Shown one piece after another: positions 17,729-27,423 of a stretch of DNA of 32,386 nucleotides. The notes beneath the pieces are model-generated. The model searched no databases, was not told the DNA's origin, and saw only the letters and a program-made list of their open reading frames with translations. Within the stretch, counting starts at the first letter, position 1. Each line of letters opens with the position of its first letter. Source of the stretch: Sulfuricaulis sp. (GTDB taxonomy: Bacteria > Pseudomonadota > Gammaproteobacteria > Acidiferrobacterales > Sulfurifustaceae); the NCBI GenBank assembly GCA_030650525.1, contig JAUSDQ010000109.1, positions 1 to 32,386 on the forward strand, read 5' to 3'. The position numbers were made by a program, and so were the translations under genes.

Positions 17729-18700
17729 TCATGGATAATTGAAGAGCTTGGCAAATTCCGCACGCTCCTCATCGTTGATGGAGACGGCAGGGATGAGCTG
17801 TTCGCTGCACGAGAACTCATATCCGCAGCGGCAGCGCGCGGCATCCCGGCTGACGCGGGCAGTACAATTAGGACAATCCCTCTTTTTTGTCTCGACGTAC
17901 AACCGCGGCGCTTGCTTGCTGTTGGCCGGAATCGCAAAGCTGGGTGATATGCCTTTCACCACGGCCGGCACAGCAGAGGATTTTTCCTGTTTTGGCGTCG
18001 GCTCAGACTTTGCAGTTTGAATGGCGCTCAGAATTTTCCTCGCCTTGGCGGCTTGGGCCTCACGGAAGGCGGGATTCGGGCTTGCGGTTTGCGCGGGTTG
18101 GGCGGCAACCGGTTTTTCCGGAACAGCCGCTCGAGAGGGTAATGGGGCCAAAGGCTTTTTTATCTCTGCTTGAGCCGGGGATTTTATTTTCCGTTTTGGA
18201 GCCACGGGGGCGGCCGCGGTAACCGCGGCAATGGCAGGATTAGTCTTGCGCGCGTGGCGGACTGGCGACAAGGTTATGGGTTGTGATTGTGCAGCAGGTT
18301 TTATCGGTACAACGGGCGCTTTGATGGGAACAGCGCGCGCGGCGGCCGGTGGCAGCGCCTTTTTCATTTCTGCAATATGGGCGGATTGTGCGGTCAGGGC
18401 AGCCCTGGCGGCATCGGCTTCATCGAGCGCGCTGCCTACCATGTTGGATTTCTGCTGGCTCCCGGGATCGCGCGCGTAGTCGGCCTGAGCGGACATAAGC
18501 GCGCTGGTGGCCTGATCGACGCGCGCCGCGAGGTAACTGGCATAGAGTTCTTCGGCCTGCACCCGAATCTCTTCCGAGGTCAGCGTCTTGTCCGTGTCAG
18601 CGTGATCGAATGGGTGACCACAGGAACACTGATGTGCCTCCAGTGGAATTGCGATCATGCAAGCTGGGCAGACTTTCTGAAAAATACTTCTTGTCGTCAC
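17729..18700 (-). CDS. Paired zinc-ribbon coiled-coil protein, paralogue 2
   Basis: A 323-residue paralogue of the protein at 8717-9337. The N-terminal ribbon has Cys11, Cys14, Cys25 and Cys27 (CPACMIAIPLEAHQCSCG). A helical region with ELYASYLAARVDQATSALMS follows, then a linker of about 115 residues rich in Ala, Pro and Lys that the shorter paralogue lacks. FREAQAAKARKILSAIQTAK precedes the C-terminal ribbon CPNCTARVSRDAARCRCGYEF and a short acidic tail. The GTG at 18700 was chosen because AAGGAAG lies just upstream and because it aligns exactly with the ATG start of paralogue 1 (VTTRSIF vs MTAYSIY). An open frame extends to 18778 with a TTG. It is tail-to-tail with the GGDEF-EAL gene. Function unknown. 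Confidence 0.8.
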   Translation of the reverse strand: MTTRSIFQKVCPACMIAIPLEAHQCSCGHPFDHADTDKTLTSEEIRVQAEELYASYLAARVDQATSALMSAQADYARDPGSQQKSNMVGSALDEADAARAALTAQSAHIAEMKKALPPAAARAVPIKAPVVPIKPAAQSQPITLSPVRHARKTNPAIAAVTAAAPVAPKRKIKSPAQAEIKKPLAPLPSRAAVPEKPVAAQPAQTASPNPAFREAQAAKARKILSAIQTAKSEPTPKQEKSSAVPAVVKGISPSFAIPANSKQAPRLYVETKKRDCPNCTARVSRDAARCRCGYEFSCSEQLIPAVSINDEERAEFAKLFNYP

Positions 18701-19379
18701 GGGACTTCCTTGTCCATTTGAGTGGGGTAAGATGGCCATGGGTGTTGCAAAAAAGTATAGACTTGGAGCTATGGCCAAGGGACTTTGTGACGATATTTGG
18801 AGCCACCCAGCCGACAGGTGGCGCGCTTCCTGGCAGCTGAAACTGAATAGGCCAGAACAGCGATTTGCCTAGCCCCTGACAAAAAGAAATAGGCGGGATT
18901 AACCAGATTCTTCTTAAACCCTTGCGTCCCCGCGCCGTTGCGTTTGCTGCGTTACTTCCAGAGCGTCGATGTCATTTGGTGATCGGTGCCCAGAGGGCGC
19001 ACCGTTTTATTGCCAAGCCAGCCACTAGAGATTCTTGGGGGTTTCGCCGTGAGTGGATACTGTAACCGGGAAAGTCGCAGTTATTCTGATCGGCGAATGC
19101 AAGTAGTTTGATGTGCATCAATGTTTTTATTTTTTGCATCTGCTATTCATGCTCCGTCACATTCAGTGACCTCCGGCTGGCGGACATCCTTCTGGGGACG
19201 ATCCTTCAGGTAAATGACAAGGAGCGTTTGACATATCATTGCTATATGTCGAGGCCATGGAACCCTACCCGGGTTCCCTTTCCCCAGGACCGCCGGCCGC
19301 CGCATGCCCTGAAAACATTCCCCGTCATACGGGTCGTCCGCTGTTACCCGCGGAAAATTCCTGCCATCATAGCGGTCGC
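18701..19379. other. 679-base intergenic region
   Basis: This divergent spacer holds the FNR-type promoter at 19108-19149. A hairpin CGGTGC/GCACCG (18984-19004) followed by TTTTATT looks like an intrinsic terminator on the plus strand, yet no plus-strand gene precedes it, so a small RNA is conceivable. From about 19240 an in-frame extension of the methyltransferase exists but reads as a proline-rich, poorly coding peptide. I treat it as leader. GTCAC-ATTCA-GTGAC lies near the predicted transcript start. Confidence 0.4.
19108..19149 (+). promoter_or_regulatory. FNR/Anr-type class II promoter
   Basis: TTGAT-GTGC-ATCAA (19108-19121) is a perfect match to the FNR/Anr consensus TTGAT-N4-ATCAA. 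An extended -10, TGC-TATTCA (19141-19149), follows. The predicted start near 19156 puts the box centre at -41.5, the standard spacing of class II FNR-activated promoters. The first gene downstream on this strand is the methyltransferase (19380), so the transcript would have a leader of about 225 bases. Confidence 0.65.
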
Positions 19380-20210
19380 ATGATTACACAGGACCCGCGC
19401 GAGCGCGTGATTTCTGTTTTTAACCGCGTGGCCGCCGGTTACGACGACGCGGCGCTGCGTTTCTTTCCATTTTGTGCCGATTGCCTGGTTGCCCGGCTCA
19501 ACCCCGCGCCGGGCACGAAGCTCCTGGATGTCGCGACCGGCACGGGCGCGGTGGCGTTGGCGGCCGCGCAGGTGATCGGCGCTCAGGGTCGCGTCATGGG
19601 GATTGACCTGGCGCAGGCCATGCTTGACCGGCTGCAAGAGAAAATTGAGAAATTCGGCATCCACAATATTGACCTGCATGTAATGGATGCGGCCGCGCTC
19701 GACTTCCGCCGCGATTATTTCGATGCCGTGGTCTGTTCCTTCGGCATCTTTTTTCTGCCGGATATGGCCGCGGGTCTCGGGGAATGGGTGCGGGTGACGA
19801 AACCGCGCGGGCGCGTGGCATTCACCGTGTTCGGCCGGCGCGCCTTCCAGCCGATGATGGAGCTGTTCCTGAAGCGCCTGGAGCGCTATGGCGTCGTGTC
19901 GCTGGGCGCGAATTTACCCTTGGCCGCGTCGCGCCTCGCCGACGTCGGGCACTGCCGCGATCTATTAAGCAACGCCGGGCTGCAGCAAATCGAGGTGGTC
20001 ACCGAACAGCTCGGTTACCATCTCAAAGACGAAACCCAGTGGTGGGATGTCCTCTGGAACAGCGGCACGCGCGGATGGATCGAGCAACTCCCGCCACCCG
20101 AGCGGGAGGTATTTAAAACCGAGCATTTATTGGAAATACGTTCGCTGGTGGCCGAAGACGGATTGTGGCTGGATGTGGAGACCCATTTTGCCATCGGGAC
20201 CAAGCCGTAA
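19380..20210 (+). CDS. Class I SAM-dependent methyltransferase (UbiE-like)
   Basis: A 276-residue Rossmann-fold methyltransferase. It opens with VISVFNRVAAGYDDAALRFF, as in UbiE/COQ5-type enzymes. Motif I is LLDVATGTGAVALAAAQ (about residues 44-60), followed by GRVMGIDLAQAMLDRLQEK with the acidic ribose contact. Then come LHVMDAAALDFRRDYFDAVVCSFGIFFLPD and a proline-rich WVRVTKPRGRVAFTVFG. The C-terminal half (LGYHLKDETQWWDVLWNSG) differs from UbiE, so it is probably not the ubiquinone enzyme. The start at ATG 19380 is the homology-supported choice, but it lacks a clear ribosome site; earlier in-frame starts at 19239 and 19257 are possible. An upstream FNR-type promoter suggests expression under low oxygen. 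Confidence 0.8.
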   Translation: MITQDPRERVISVFNRVAAGYDDAALRFFPFCADCLVARLNPAPGTKLLDVATGTGAVALAAAQVIGAQGRVMGIDLAQAMLDRLQEKIEKFGIHNIDLHVMDAAALDFRRDYFDAVVCSFGIFFLPDMAAGLGEWVRVTKPRGRVAFTVFGRRAFQPMMELFLKRLERYGVVSLGANLPLAASRLADVGHCRDLLSNAGLQQIEVVTEQLGYHLKDETQWWDVLWNSGTRGWIEQLPPPEREVFKTEHLLEIRSLVAEDGLWLDVETHFAIGTKP

Positions 20211-20284
20211 TGACCTGTCGGTTCAGTCGACGTGGCTTTTCCCGCGGCGGTCCTGATCGCATCGACGCCTGACGGGACTTGCGG

Positions 20285-21142
20285 CTATTCTATCTTGAGC
20301 CTTACGCTGCGCCGTTCACCCGATTCCGTGGCGGCACTTTCCAGAATGGCGCGTTGGACATCGTTGCCGCTGCCGAGCATTGCGCCCAAGTCTATCCATT
20401 CACCCAATTTCGTCTCCACCGTGGCGGTCAGTTCCTGGAAATTAACCAAGCCCGTCGCGGGATTGTCGAGCGTGGACAGCCGTGGCGTGATTTCGATACG
20501 TACATGGTTGCCATGTACGCGCGGCAATACCTCAAATCCGGTCGTCACATTCTGAAGTTCAACGCCCTGTTTTATTATCATCTGATGCTTACTGAGCGCC
20601 AGAATCTTTTTCACATAAGGCACCGACTGGCCGATGCGTATATGGGCGCGCTGCCCATCCAGGGTCATGACGGTCTGGGTATGGGCATCGGTGGATTTCA
20701 TTGTTCGACGATTCGTCGTATACCGTAAACCATCTTTTTGCACGACCAGACCACGATTATTTTCTGGGTTTTCAGGCAAAATGATGCGTGTTTTATTACC
20801 AAGCCTCGCCTCGCCCGAGAGTGACTGAGAACTGGCGTCGCGATTGTCCGCCACGGTTTGTTCCACGGTAATCCGCAACCGCCGCGGCGCCACATCCCAC
20901 TGAGCCAGCACGCGCTCGATTTCCTTCAGGTTGCTGTCCGAGGTACGGATGATCAGGCGGAAATCCATGCCGCTCAAGGCGTCGTCCGGTCCCAACAGCG
21001 GACGGATTAGGGGGATGACTTCGCTGCTGGAGCGGTGCTGCAACTGGATAATCCGTGTCTCATCGGCGCCGGCCGTGGACAACGCCAGGAAGCTTGTCAG
21101 CGCCATCAACCGGGCAGCGACGGCCCGCCTGTCGTTACGCAT
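20285..21142 (-). CDS. Miniature secretin-domain protein
   Basis: A 285-residue exported protein with a signal peptide (VAARLMALTSFLALSTAGA). Residues about 28-95 resemble the small NolW/N-domain of secretins (IIQLQHRSSSEVIPLIRPLL, then LIIRTSDSNLKEIERVLAQWD). The rest resembles the secretin core: GQSVPYV, GFEVLPRVHGNHVRIEITPRLS, and LTATVETKLGEWIDLGAM. GspD and PilQ secretins have about 600-700 residues; this protein has one N-domain and a core that lacks the usual closing VPxLGDIP-type lip motif. It could be a minimal outer-membrane channel, a non-pore relative or an assembly part. It begins one base after the NlpC/P60 gene stop, so the two are coupled. Confidence 0.75.
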   Translation of the reverse strand: MRNDRRAVAARLMALTSFLALSTAGADETRIIQLQHRSSSEVIPLIRPLLGPDDALSGMDFRLIIRTSDSNLKEIERVLAQWDVAPRRLRITVEQTVADNRDASSQSLSGEARLGNKTRIILPENPENNRGLVVQKDGLRYTTNRRTMKSTDAHTQTVMTLDGQRAHIRIGQSVPYVKKILALSKHQMIIKQGVELQNVTTGFEVLPRVHGNHVRIEITPRLSTLDNPATGLVNFQELTATVETKLGEWIDLGAMLGSGNDVQRAILESAATESGERRSVRLKIE

Positions 21143-21143
21143 G

Positions 21144-21611
21144 TCAATCCTGCTCGATACGGCGCGCTTCGGTGAAATGGCGTTGCCAATAGCGATCGTC
21201 AAAGCCCGCCACGTAAACTTTTTTTCCACTGGAAGGGGAATGCACGAACCGGCCGGCGCCGAGGTAGAGCGCGACATGGGATGATTTTTTGCCGTCCTGG
21301 GTGAAAAAAACAAGATCACCGCGTTGCAAGTTGTTCCGGGAGATGGGGCGGGACACCTGGCGCAGATTTTTGGTGCCGTGCGGGAGGGCGATGCCAGCAC
21401 GACCGTAGCTGTACTGCACCAGACCGCTGCAATCGAAACCCTTCGGCGTATTGCCGCCGTATCGGTAAGGTTTGCCCACCATGGCGAGCGCCTGACCCGC
21501 GGCGTGGCTGGCGAGCGAAGTCGGCGAACGTTCTAGCGGCTCATGGCCACAGCCGGCGACGGTGTTCAGGACGAATAACAGGAGCAGGGGGCGGAGAAAT
21601 CGGGGAGGCAT
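21144..21611 (-). CDS. NlpC/P60 family lipoprotein endopeptidase
   Basis: A cell-wall peptidase of about 155 residues with a lipoprotein signal (FLRPLLLLFVLNTVAGC, lipobox VAGC). The NlpC/P60 domain has the catalytic cysteine in GFDCSGLVQYSYG, the histidine in SSHVALYLG and the third polar residue in GRFVHSPSSG. These enzymes cut peptide stems of peptidoglycan in the periplasm. The ATG at 21611 gives a typical lipoprotein signal; a GTG at 21629, overlapping the preceding stop by three bases, would add six residues. It lies between a DUF7931-like gene and the secretin-like gene, so it may open the wall for that protein. That role is inference. Confidence 0.88.
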   Translation of the reverse strand: MPPRFLRPLLLLFVLNTVAGCGHEPLERSPTSLASHAAGQALAMVGKPYRYGGNTPKGFDCSGLVQYSYGRAGIALPHGTKNLRQVSRPISRNNLQRGDLVFFTQDGKKSSHVALYLGAGRFVHSPSSGKKVYVAGFDDRYWQRHFTEARRIEQD

Positions 21612-21625
21612 GGGCGGCCAGAGCG

Positions 21626-22144
21626 TCACAATCCCGCGGAGCGCAGCGTGATAATAGGTTCACTGCGATCCCATAATTCGTTGAAGCGACGCGCCAGCAC
21701 GACCGCCTGGCGTCCATCATGCAGATGGGTGACGCATTCAGGTTTGGCGGGATCCTCCCGGTGCAGGTATCCGCGGCGATCGACAACCATGAACATTTCC
21801 CGGATGCCCAGGTGCTCTTCGGCGACCTGATGCATGTGAATGAAGTCGCTCAGCCGCCGGCACAACCCGACCAGGCGGTCGTTGTCGCGTATCGCCTGTG
21901 CCGCGTCTTCCACCACGATGCGGACGAGGTTGTGGCGTTGGCGCGCGGCGAAGCTTGCTATGGCGCGCGTAAAGCGTGCGGTGTTGAAGTACGAGCTGTC
22001 CAGCTGGGGCGTGAAAATGGAGATTTCACGCGTGGCATTTTCCGCCAGATTGGCCAGGAATTCGCTGACTTCGTTACGGTCCCTGATTATCCGGCGCGGC
22101 GGGTCCGGTTTCTCTGCGGCTGGGGTTTTTTTTGCCGTGTCCAT
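21626..22144 (-). CDS. DUF7931-like protein (phospholipase-D-like fold, no HKD motif)
   Basis: A 172-residue cytosolic protein. Visible blocks are RNEVSEFLANLAENATREISIFTPQLDSSYFNT, LVRIVVEDAAQAIRDNDRLVGLCRRLSDFIHMHQV and MFMVVDRRGYLHRED. This matches proteins I recall as DUF7931, which look like a single phospholipase-D-like half, but no HxKxxxxD catalytic motif is present, so catalysis is unlikely. It follows purB by 113 bases on the same strand, and its stop lies beside the NlpC/P60 start. It may share a transcript with the two envelope genes downstream. Function unknown. Confidence 0.65.
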   Translation of the reverse strand: MDTAKKTPAAEKPDPPRRIIRDRNEVSEFLANLAENATREISIFTPQLDSSYFNTARFTRAIASFAARQRHNLVRIVVEDAAQAIRDNDRLVGLCRRLSDFIHMHQVAEEHLGIREMFMVVDRRGYLHREDPAKPECVTHLHDGRQAVVLARRFNELWDRSEPIITLRSAGL

Positions 22145-22257
22145 GTCAGCGTAGAAAACTCCTCTCGACGACGGAAATTTGATGCCTTAATAAGATGAAT
22201 ATAGACCACTTCATGCTGCTGGCACGGGGTCGGAACCACGCGCAGGGGGTGAAAGTT

Positions 22258-23739
<1,482 letters not shown>

Positions 23740-24840
23740 TTAGCGGAGCGCTGAGTGTGCCGCAACGACCTGGCGGACGGCTGTCGCTTGCTCAATGATG
23801 CCGCCACCCAGGCATTCATCGCCGTCGTAGAAGACCACGGACTGCCCGGGCGTCACCGCGCGTTGGGCCGTGTCGAATGTTACACGCAGGCCCTTAGCCT
23901 GCGCTTCGGCCGTGCAGCCCTGGTCCGGTTGGCGGTACCGGGTCTTGGCCAGGAGCCTTGTTGGCCAGGACGGCGGTTCGTTGCCGATCCAGTGCAACTG
24001 ACCGGCCAGCAGCGATTCACTGTATAACGCCGGGTGCTGTTCACCCTGTTCGACATACAGAATATTGTTGGCGACGTCCTTGCCGACCACATACCACGCC
24101 GCACCTTCACCGCCGATGCCCAGCCCATGACGTTGACCGATGGTGTAGTACATGGTGCCGTCGTGTTGTCCTTTCAGTTCGCCGGCCAGGGTTCGCATCG
24201 CTCCCGGTCGCGCCGGCAGGTAGCGTGCCAGGAATGATTTGAAGTCGCGTTCGCCAATAAAGCAGATCCCGGTCGAATCGTGGCGATCGTGATTGGACAG
24301 GCCCGCTTCCTGCGCCAGGCGACGCACTTCCGTTTTGACGAGATCGCCGATAGGAAACAGCGTGTGCGCGAGCGCCTCCTGTCCCAGCAGATAAAGGAAA
24401 TAGGACTGGTCCTTGTTGGCATCGCGCCCCTTGAGGAGACGGAAATGTCCCGCGCGGTTGTCGGCACGCGCGTAATGGCCGGTAGCGATGCGGTCCGCGC
24501 CCAGGGCGAGCGCGTGCTCGAGGAACGCCCTGAATTTGATTTCTTTGTTGCACAACACATCCGGATTAGGTGTGCGTCCGGCCTCGAATTCAGCAAGAGA
24601 ATAACTGAACACCCGATCCCAGTATTCAGTGGCGAAGTTGACGGTTTTGAGAGGAATATCCAGGTGGCCGCAGACCGCGCGCGCCATTTTCAAGTCGGCT
24701 TCCGCGCCGCACTCACCGGCGGTGTCATCCTCCTCCCAGTTCTTCATGAACAGGCCGGTGACTTCATGGCCCTGGCGTTTCAGCAACAGTGCCGCCACGG
24801 CGGAGTCCACGCCACCGGATATGCCGACGATGATTTTCAT
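23740..24840 (-). CDS. mnmA: tRNA-specific 2-thiouridylase
   Basis: A 366-residue ATP-dependent enzyme that puts sulfur on uridine 34 of Glu, Gln and Lys tRNAs. The PP-loop is [13 protein letters not shown] near the N-terminus. Catalytic cysteines lie in [18 protein letters not shown] (about Cys100) and [17 protein letters not shown] (about Cys195). [18 protein letters not shown] and the C-terminal barrel motif [19 protein letters not shown] are present. The length is normal. The start codon is preceded not by a ribosome site but by CCTGTGAATTTTGTTTT, the end of a repeat cluster, the same kind of leader as nudJ has. In gene order it sits between nudJ and purB. Confidence 0.97.
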   Translation of the reverse strand: MKIIVGISGGVDSAVAALLLKRQGHEVTGLFMKNWEEDDTAGECGAEADLKMARAVCGHLDIPLKTVNFATEYWDRVFSYSLAEFEAGRTPNPDVLCNKEIKFRAFLEHALALGADRIATGHYARADNRAGHFRLLKGRDANKDQSYFLYLLGQEALAHTLFPIGDLVKTEVRRLAQEAGLSNHDRHDSTGICFIGERDFKSFLARYLPARPGAMRTLAGELKGQHDGTMYYTIGQRHGLGIGGEGAAWYVVGKDVANNILYVEQGEQHPALYSESLLAGQLHWIGNEPPSWPTRLLAKTRYRQPDQGCTAEAQAKGLRVTFDTAQRAVTPGQSVVFYDGDECLGGGIIEQATAVRQVVAAHSALR

Positions 24841-24850
24841 AAAACAAAAT

Positions 24851-24950
24851 TCACAGGATTAACAGGATTTTTCAGGATTTACAGGATTAATTCATAAACT
24901 TTTTAAGCTTTAATCATGTTAATCCTGTTTTAATCCTGTAAATCCTGTCT
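24851..24950. repeat. ACAGGATT inverted repeat cluster, copy 1
   Basis: The left arm has four AGGATT units at 9-10 base steps (24851-24890). The right arm has three AATCCT units (24918-24950). The arms are inverted copies able to fold into a long imperfect hairpin around an AT-rich loop. It fills nearly the whole mnmA-nudJ spacer. Related clusters lie at 25425-25526 and 27424-27490. Confidence 0.85.
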
Positions 24951-24952
24951 AT

Positions 24953-25414
24953 TCAATTTTCGAGCTCGGCCAGTAAATTGAGCGGGTAACGCTGGCCGGC
25001 GAGATAGTCGTTCAGGCAGCGTTCTACCTGTGGGCTTCGGTGACGCGAACGCTCGGCCCGGATCTCCTCCGGGGTCAGCCACAGCGTACGCACGATTTCA
25101 CGATCGAGCGAACGTTCGGGTTCATGACGTGTGACGTGCCCGATGAAGGCGAAGCGCAAATAGGTGATGCCCTTGGTCGGGTGCGGCCAACGGTAGACAC
25201 CGAGCAATGCCTCGGGCACGAAGTGCCAGGCGGTTTCTTCCAGCGTCTCACGCACGGCGGCATCCATGAGGCTTTCACCCTCATCCAGATGACCGGCTGG
25301 CTGGTTGAGCACGAGTTCGCCGCCAGCCATTTCCTCGACCAGCAGAAATTTTCCGTCGCGCTCGACGATGGCCGCGACCACGACGTTTGGTTTCCAGATC
25401 ATTATGAGCATCAT
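24953..25414 (-). CDS. nudJ: NUDIX hydrolase, NudJ-like
   Basis: A 153-residue pyrophosphohydrolase. The Nudix box GHLDEGESLMDAAVRETLEETAW (about residues 41-63) fits GX5EX7REUXEEXGU except that Ala replaces the small Gly. The start KPNVVVAAIVERDGKFLLVEE and the later YLRFAFIGHV are typical of NudJ (YmfB), which removes phosphate from thiamine pyrophosphate and nucleoside di- and triphosphates. Position between rluE and mnmA matches E. coli nudJ and supports the name. ATG codons at 25414, 25411 and 25402 are possible starts; none has a ribosome site, because repeat copy 2 forms the leader. Repeat clusters lie on both sides of this gene. Confidence 0.92.
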   Translation of the reverse strand: MMLIMIWKPNVVVAAIVERDGKFLLVEEMAGGELVLNQPAGHLDEGESLMDAAVRETLEETAWHFVPEALLGVYRWPHPTKGITYLRFAFIGHVTRHEPERSLDREIVRTLWLTPEEIRAERSRHRSPQVERCLNDYLAGQRYPLNLLAELEN

Positions 25415-25424
25415 AAAAAAGAAT

Positions 25425-25526
25425 TCACAGGATTTACAGGATTAAAACAGGATTAACAAGATTAAAACCAAAACCATTTTTACAAGTTAATCCTGTAAAT
25501 CCTGAAAAATCCTGTTAATCCTGTGA
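25425..25526. repeat. ACAGGATT inverted repeat cluster, copy 2
   Basis: The left arm has three AGGATT units plus a decayed one (25425-25467). The right arm has four AATCCT units (25486-25526). On the minus strand the right arm carries the last three codons (TCA CAG GAT) and the TAA stop of rluE, and the left arm leads into the nudJ start. Confidence 0.85.
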
Positions 25527-26066
25527 AATGCTTTTTATCTCCCGCCATTCGCCCGGTCCCAGTCCTTCGAGCGTGTAACGGCCGATGGCGTAGCGCACCA
25601 GCCGCAGGGTGGGATAGCCTACCGCGGCGGTCATGCGCCGCACTTGCCGGTTGCGGCCTTCGGTCAGCGTGATCCCGAGCCATGACGTGGGAATCGATTT
25701 ACGATCGCGTATCGGCGGATCGCGCGGCCACAGCGCGGGTTCTGGCATGCGTTCTATCTGGGCGGGTTGTGTGTGGCGGCCGTCGAGCATGACGCCGTGA
25801 CGCAAATGCTCCAGCGCCGGTTCGTCCGGCTCACCCTCGACCTGGACCCAGTATGTCTTGGGCTGTTTGAAGCGCGGATCGGACAGCCGCTGCTGCAGTT
25901 TGCCGTCGTCGGTGAGCAGCAGCAGGCCTTCGCTGTCCCGGTCGAGCCGTCCGGCGGGATAGACGCCGGGAATCTTGATGTAGCTGGCCAGTGTCGCACG
26001 GCCGGTGGCGTCCGTGAATTGCGTCAGTACGCCATAGGGTTTGTTGAACAGAATCAGCCGCGGCAT
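25515..26066 (-). CDS. rluE: 23S rRNA pseudouridine synthase, RluE-like
   Basis: A 183-residue pseudouridine synthase of the RsuA family without an S4 domain, as in RluE, which modifies uridine 2457 of 23S rRNA in E. coli. Signatures are [14 protein letters not shown] at the N-terminus, the catalytic-aspartate motif [19 protein letters not shown] (about residues 36-54), KTYWVQVEG, and [23 protein letters not shown]. The ATG at 26066 gives the expected start ([14 protein letters not shown]). The frame continues to 26201, but that overlaps the icd promoter. The final Ser-Gln-Asp and stop lie inside repeat copy 2, so the native C-terminus was probably replaced. It is divergent from icd. Confidence 0.94.
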   Translation of the reverse strand: MPRLILFNKPYGVLTQFTDATGRATLASYIKIPGVYPAGRLDRDSEGLLLLTDDGKLQQRLSDPRFKQPKTYWVQVEGEPDEPALEHLRHGVMLDGRHTQPAQIERMPEPALWPRDPPIRDRKSIPTSWLGITLTEGRNRQVRRMTAAVGYPTLRLVRYAIGRYTLEGLGPGEWREIKSISQD

Positions 26067-26119
26067 GGACGGAGTGTAGCGCGGGAGACCGGGCGGCCGC
26101 ACCGGGCGCGTTCTGATGA

Positions 26120-26125
26120 TAGAAT
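26120..26125 (+). promoter_or_regulatory. Candidate -10 element for icd
   Basis: TAGAAT sits 26 bases before the icd ATG, preceded by TGATGA. No good -35 is present. It would give a very short leader containing the GGAGCGGAAC ribosome site. Confidence 0.3.
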
Positions 26126-26151
26126 GCGCGGCAATTTTATCGGAGCGGAAC

Positions 26152-27405
26152 ATGGCTTTCACCCACATTAAAGTACCCGCCGGCGCAAAGATAACCGTCA
26201 ACGCCGATTACTCGCTCAATGTCCCGAATAATCCCATCATTCCTTTTATCGAGGGCGACGGCATTGGTCGCGACATCACCCCGGTGATGCGCAAGGTGGT
26301 GGATGCCGCGGTCGCCAAGGCCTATGGCGGCCAGCGTGCCATTGCCTGGATGGAGGTCTACGCGGGCGAGAAAGCGGTGGCCACCTATGGCGACAACACT
26401 TGGCTGCCGGAGGAAACCTTTCAGGCGGTCAAGGATTACGTTGTCTCGATCAAGGGTCCGCTGACGACGCCGGTGGGCGGCGGTATCCGCTCGCTCAATG
26501 TGTCGCTGCGCCAGGAACTCGATCTCTATGTCTGTTTGCGGCCGGTGCACTATTTCATGGGCGTGCCGAGCCCGGTGAAGCAGCCGGAGCAGGTCGACAT
26601 GGTGATCTTTCGGGAAAACTCCGAGGACATTTATGCCGGCATCGAGTGGCCGGCCGGCTCGGCCGAAGCGCAAAAGCTGATCGCCTTCCTGCGACGCGAG
26701 ATGGGCGTGAAAAAAATCCGCTTCCCGGAGACTTCCGCCATCGGTATCAAGCCGGTGTCGCGTGAGGGCACGGAACGTCTGGTGCGGCGCGCGATTCAAT
26801 ACGCCATCGCGAATGACCGTTCCTCCGTGACCCTGGTGCACAAGGGTAACATCATGAAATTTACCGAGGGCGGGTTCAAGAGCTGGGGCTACGAACTGGC
26901 CGTGCGCGAGTTCGGCGCGCAGCTCATCGATCAGGGCCCGTGGATGCGGATGAATAACCCGAAGACCGGCAAAGAAATCGTGATCAAGGACGTGATCGCG
27001 GATGCCTTCCTGCAACAGATCCTGCTGCGTCCCGCCGAGTACAGCGTGATCGCCACGCTCAATCTTAACGGCGATTACATATCCGATGCGCTGGCGGCAC
27101 AGGTGGGCGGGATCGGCATTGCGCCGGGCGCGAACCTGTCCGATACCGTGGCCATGTTCGAGGCCACGCACGGGACGGCGCCGAAGTACGCGGGCAAGGA
27201 CATGGTGAATCCCGGTTCCATGATTCTATCGGCGGAGATGATGTTGCGACACCTCGGCTGGGTGGAAGCGGCAGATCGTATTATCCATGGCATGGAAGGG
27301 GCGATCGGCGCCAAAACCGTGACCTACGATTTTGCCCGCCTTATGCCCGGCGCGACCCAGGTGAGTTGTTCGGATTTCGGCGAGGCCGTGATCCGGTCGA
27401 TGTAA
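26152..27405 (+). CDS. icd: NADP-dependent isocitrate dehydrogenase
   Basis: A 417-residue TCA-cycle enzyme converting isocitrate to 2-oxoglutarate with NADP+. It follows E. coli Icd closely. Substrate residues appear in [24 protein letters not shown], whose serine corresponds to the AceK phosphorylation site Ser113. [17 protein letters not shown] and the Lys/Asp catalytic regions follow. Cofactor choice for NADP is read from [17 protein letters not shown] (Lys-Tyr pair) and VTYDFARLM (Tyr and Arg). The ATG at 26152 has GGAGCGGAAC just upstream and gives the usual length. It is divergent from rluE and followed by a repeat hairpin with a T-run that may end its transcript. Confidence 0.97.
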   Translation: MAFTHIKVPAGAKITVNADYSLNVPNNPIIPFIEGDGIGRDITPVMRKVVDAAVAKAYGGQRAIAWMEVYAGEKAVATYGDNTWLPEETFQAVKDYVVSIKGPLTTPVGGGIRSLNVSLRQELDLYVCLRPVHYFMGVPSPVKQPEQVDMVIFRENSEDIYAGIEWPAGSAEAQKLIAFLRREMGVKKIRFPETSAIGIKPVSREGTERLVRRAIQYAIANDRSSVTLVHKGNIMKFTEGGFKSWGYELAVREFGAQLIDQGPWMRMNNPKTGKEIVIKDVIADAFLQQILLRPAEYSVIATLNLNGDYISDALAAQVGGIGIAPGANLSDTVAMFEATHGTAPKYAGKDMVNPGSMILSAEMMLRHLGWVEAADRIIHGMEGAIGAKTVTYDFARLMPGATQVSCSDFGEAVIRSM

Positions 27406-27423
27406 TTTCTAGAACAGGGAAAT

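Noticed and set aside
19239-19379. N-terminal extension of the methyltransferase from 19239 or 19257
   Set aside because: The added 41-47 residues are proline-rich and unlike family N-termini; homologous sequence begins at about 19380. Kept as a possibility because no ribosome site supports 19380.
20860-21400. Extended start of the secretin-like gene up to 21400
   Set aside because: The extension overlaps the NlpC/P60 gene in another frame; the ATG at 21142 directly gives a signal peptide.
24851-25526. CRISPR array
   Set aside because: The units are only about 9-10 bases, arranged as inverted arms with no spacers of constant length, and no cas genes are present.
25040-25530. Short repeated peptide [14 protein letters not shown] at the ends of several open frames near 24.8-25.7 kb
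   Set aside because: It is only the translation of the ACAGGATT repeats in another frame, not a protein motif.
26137-27171. 344-codon open frame antisense to icd
   Set aside because: Shadow of icd; His/Arg-rich composition without any domain.
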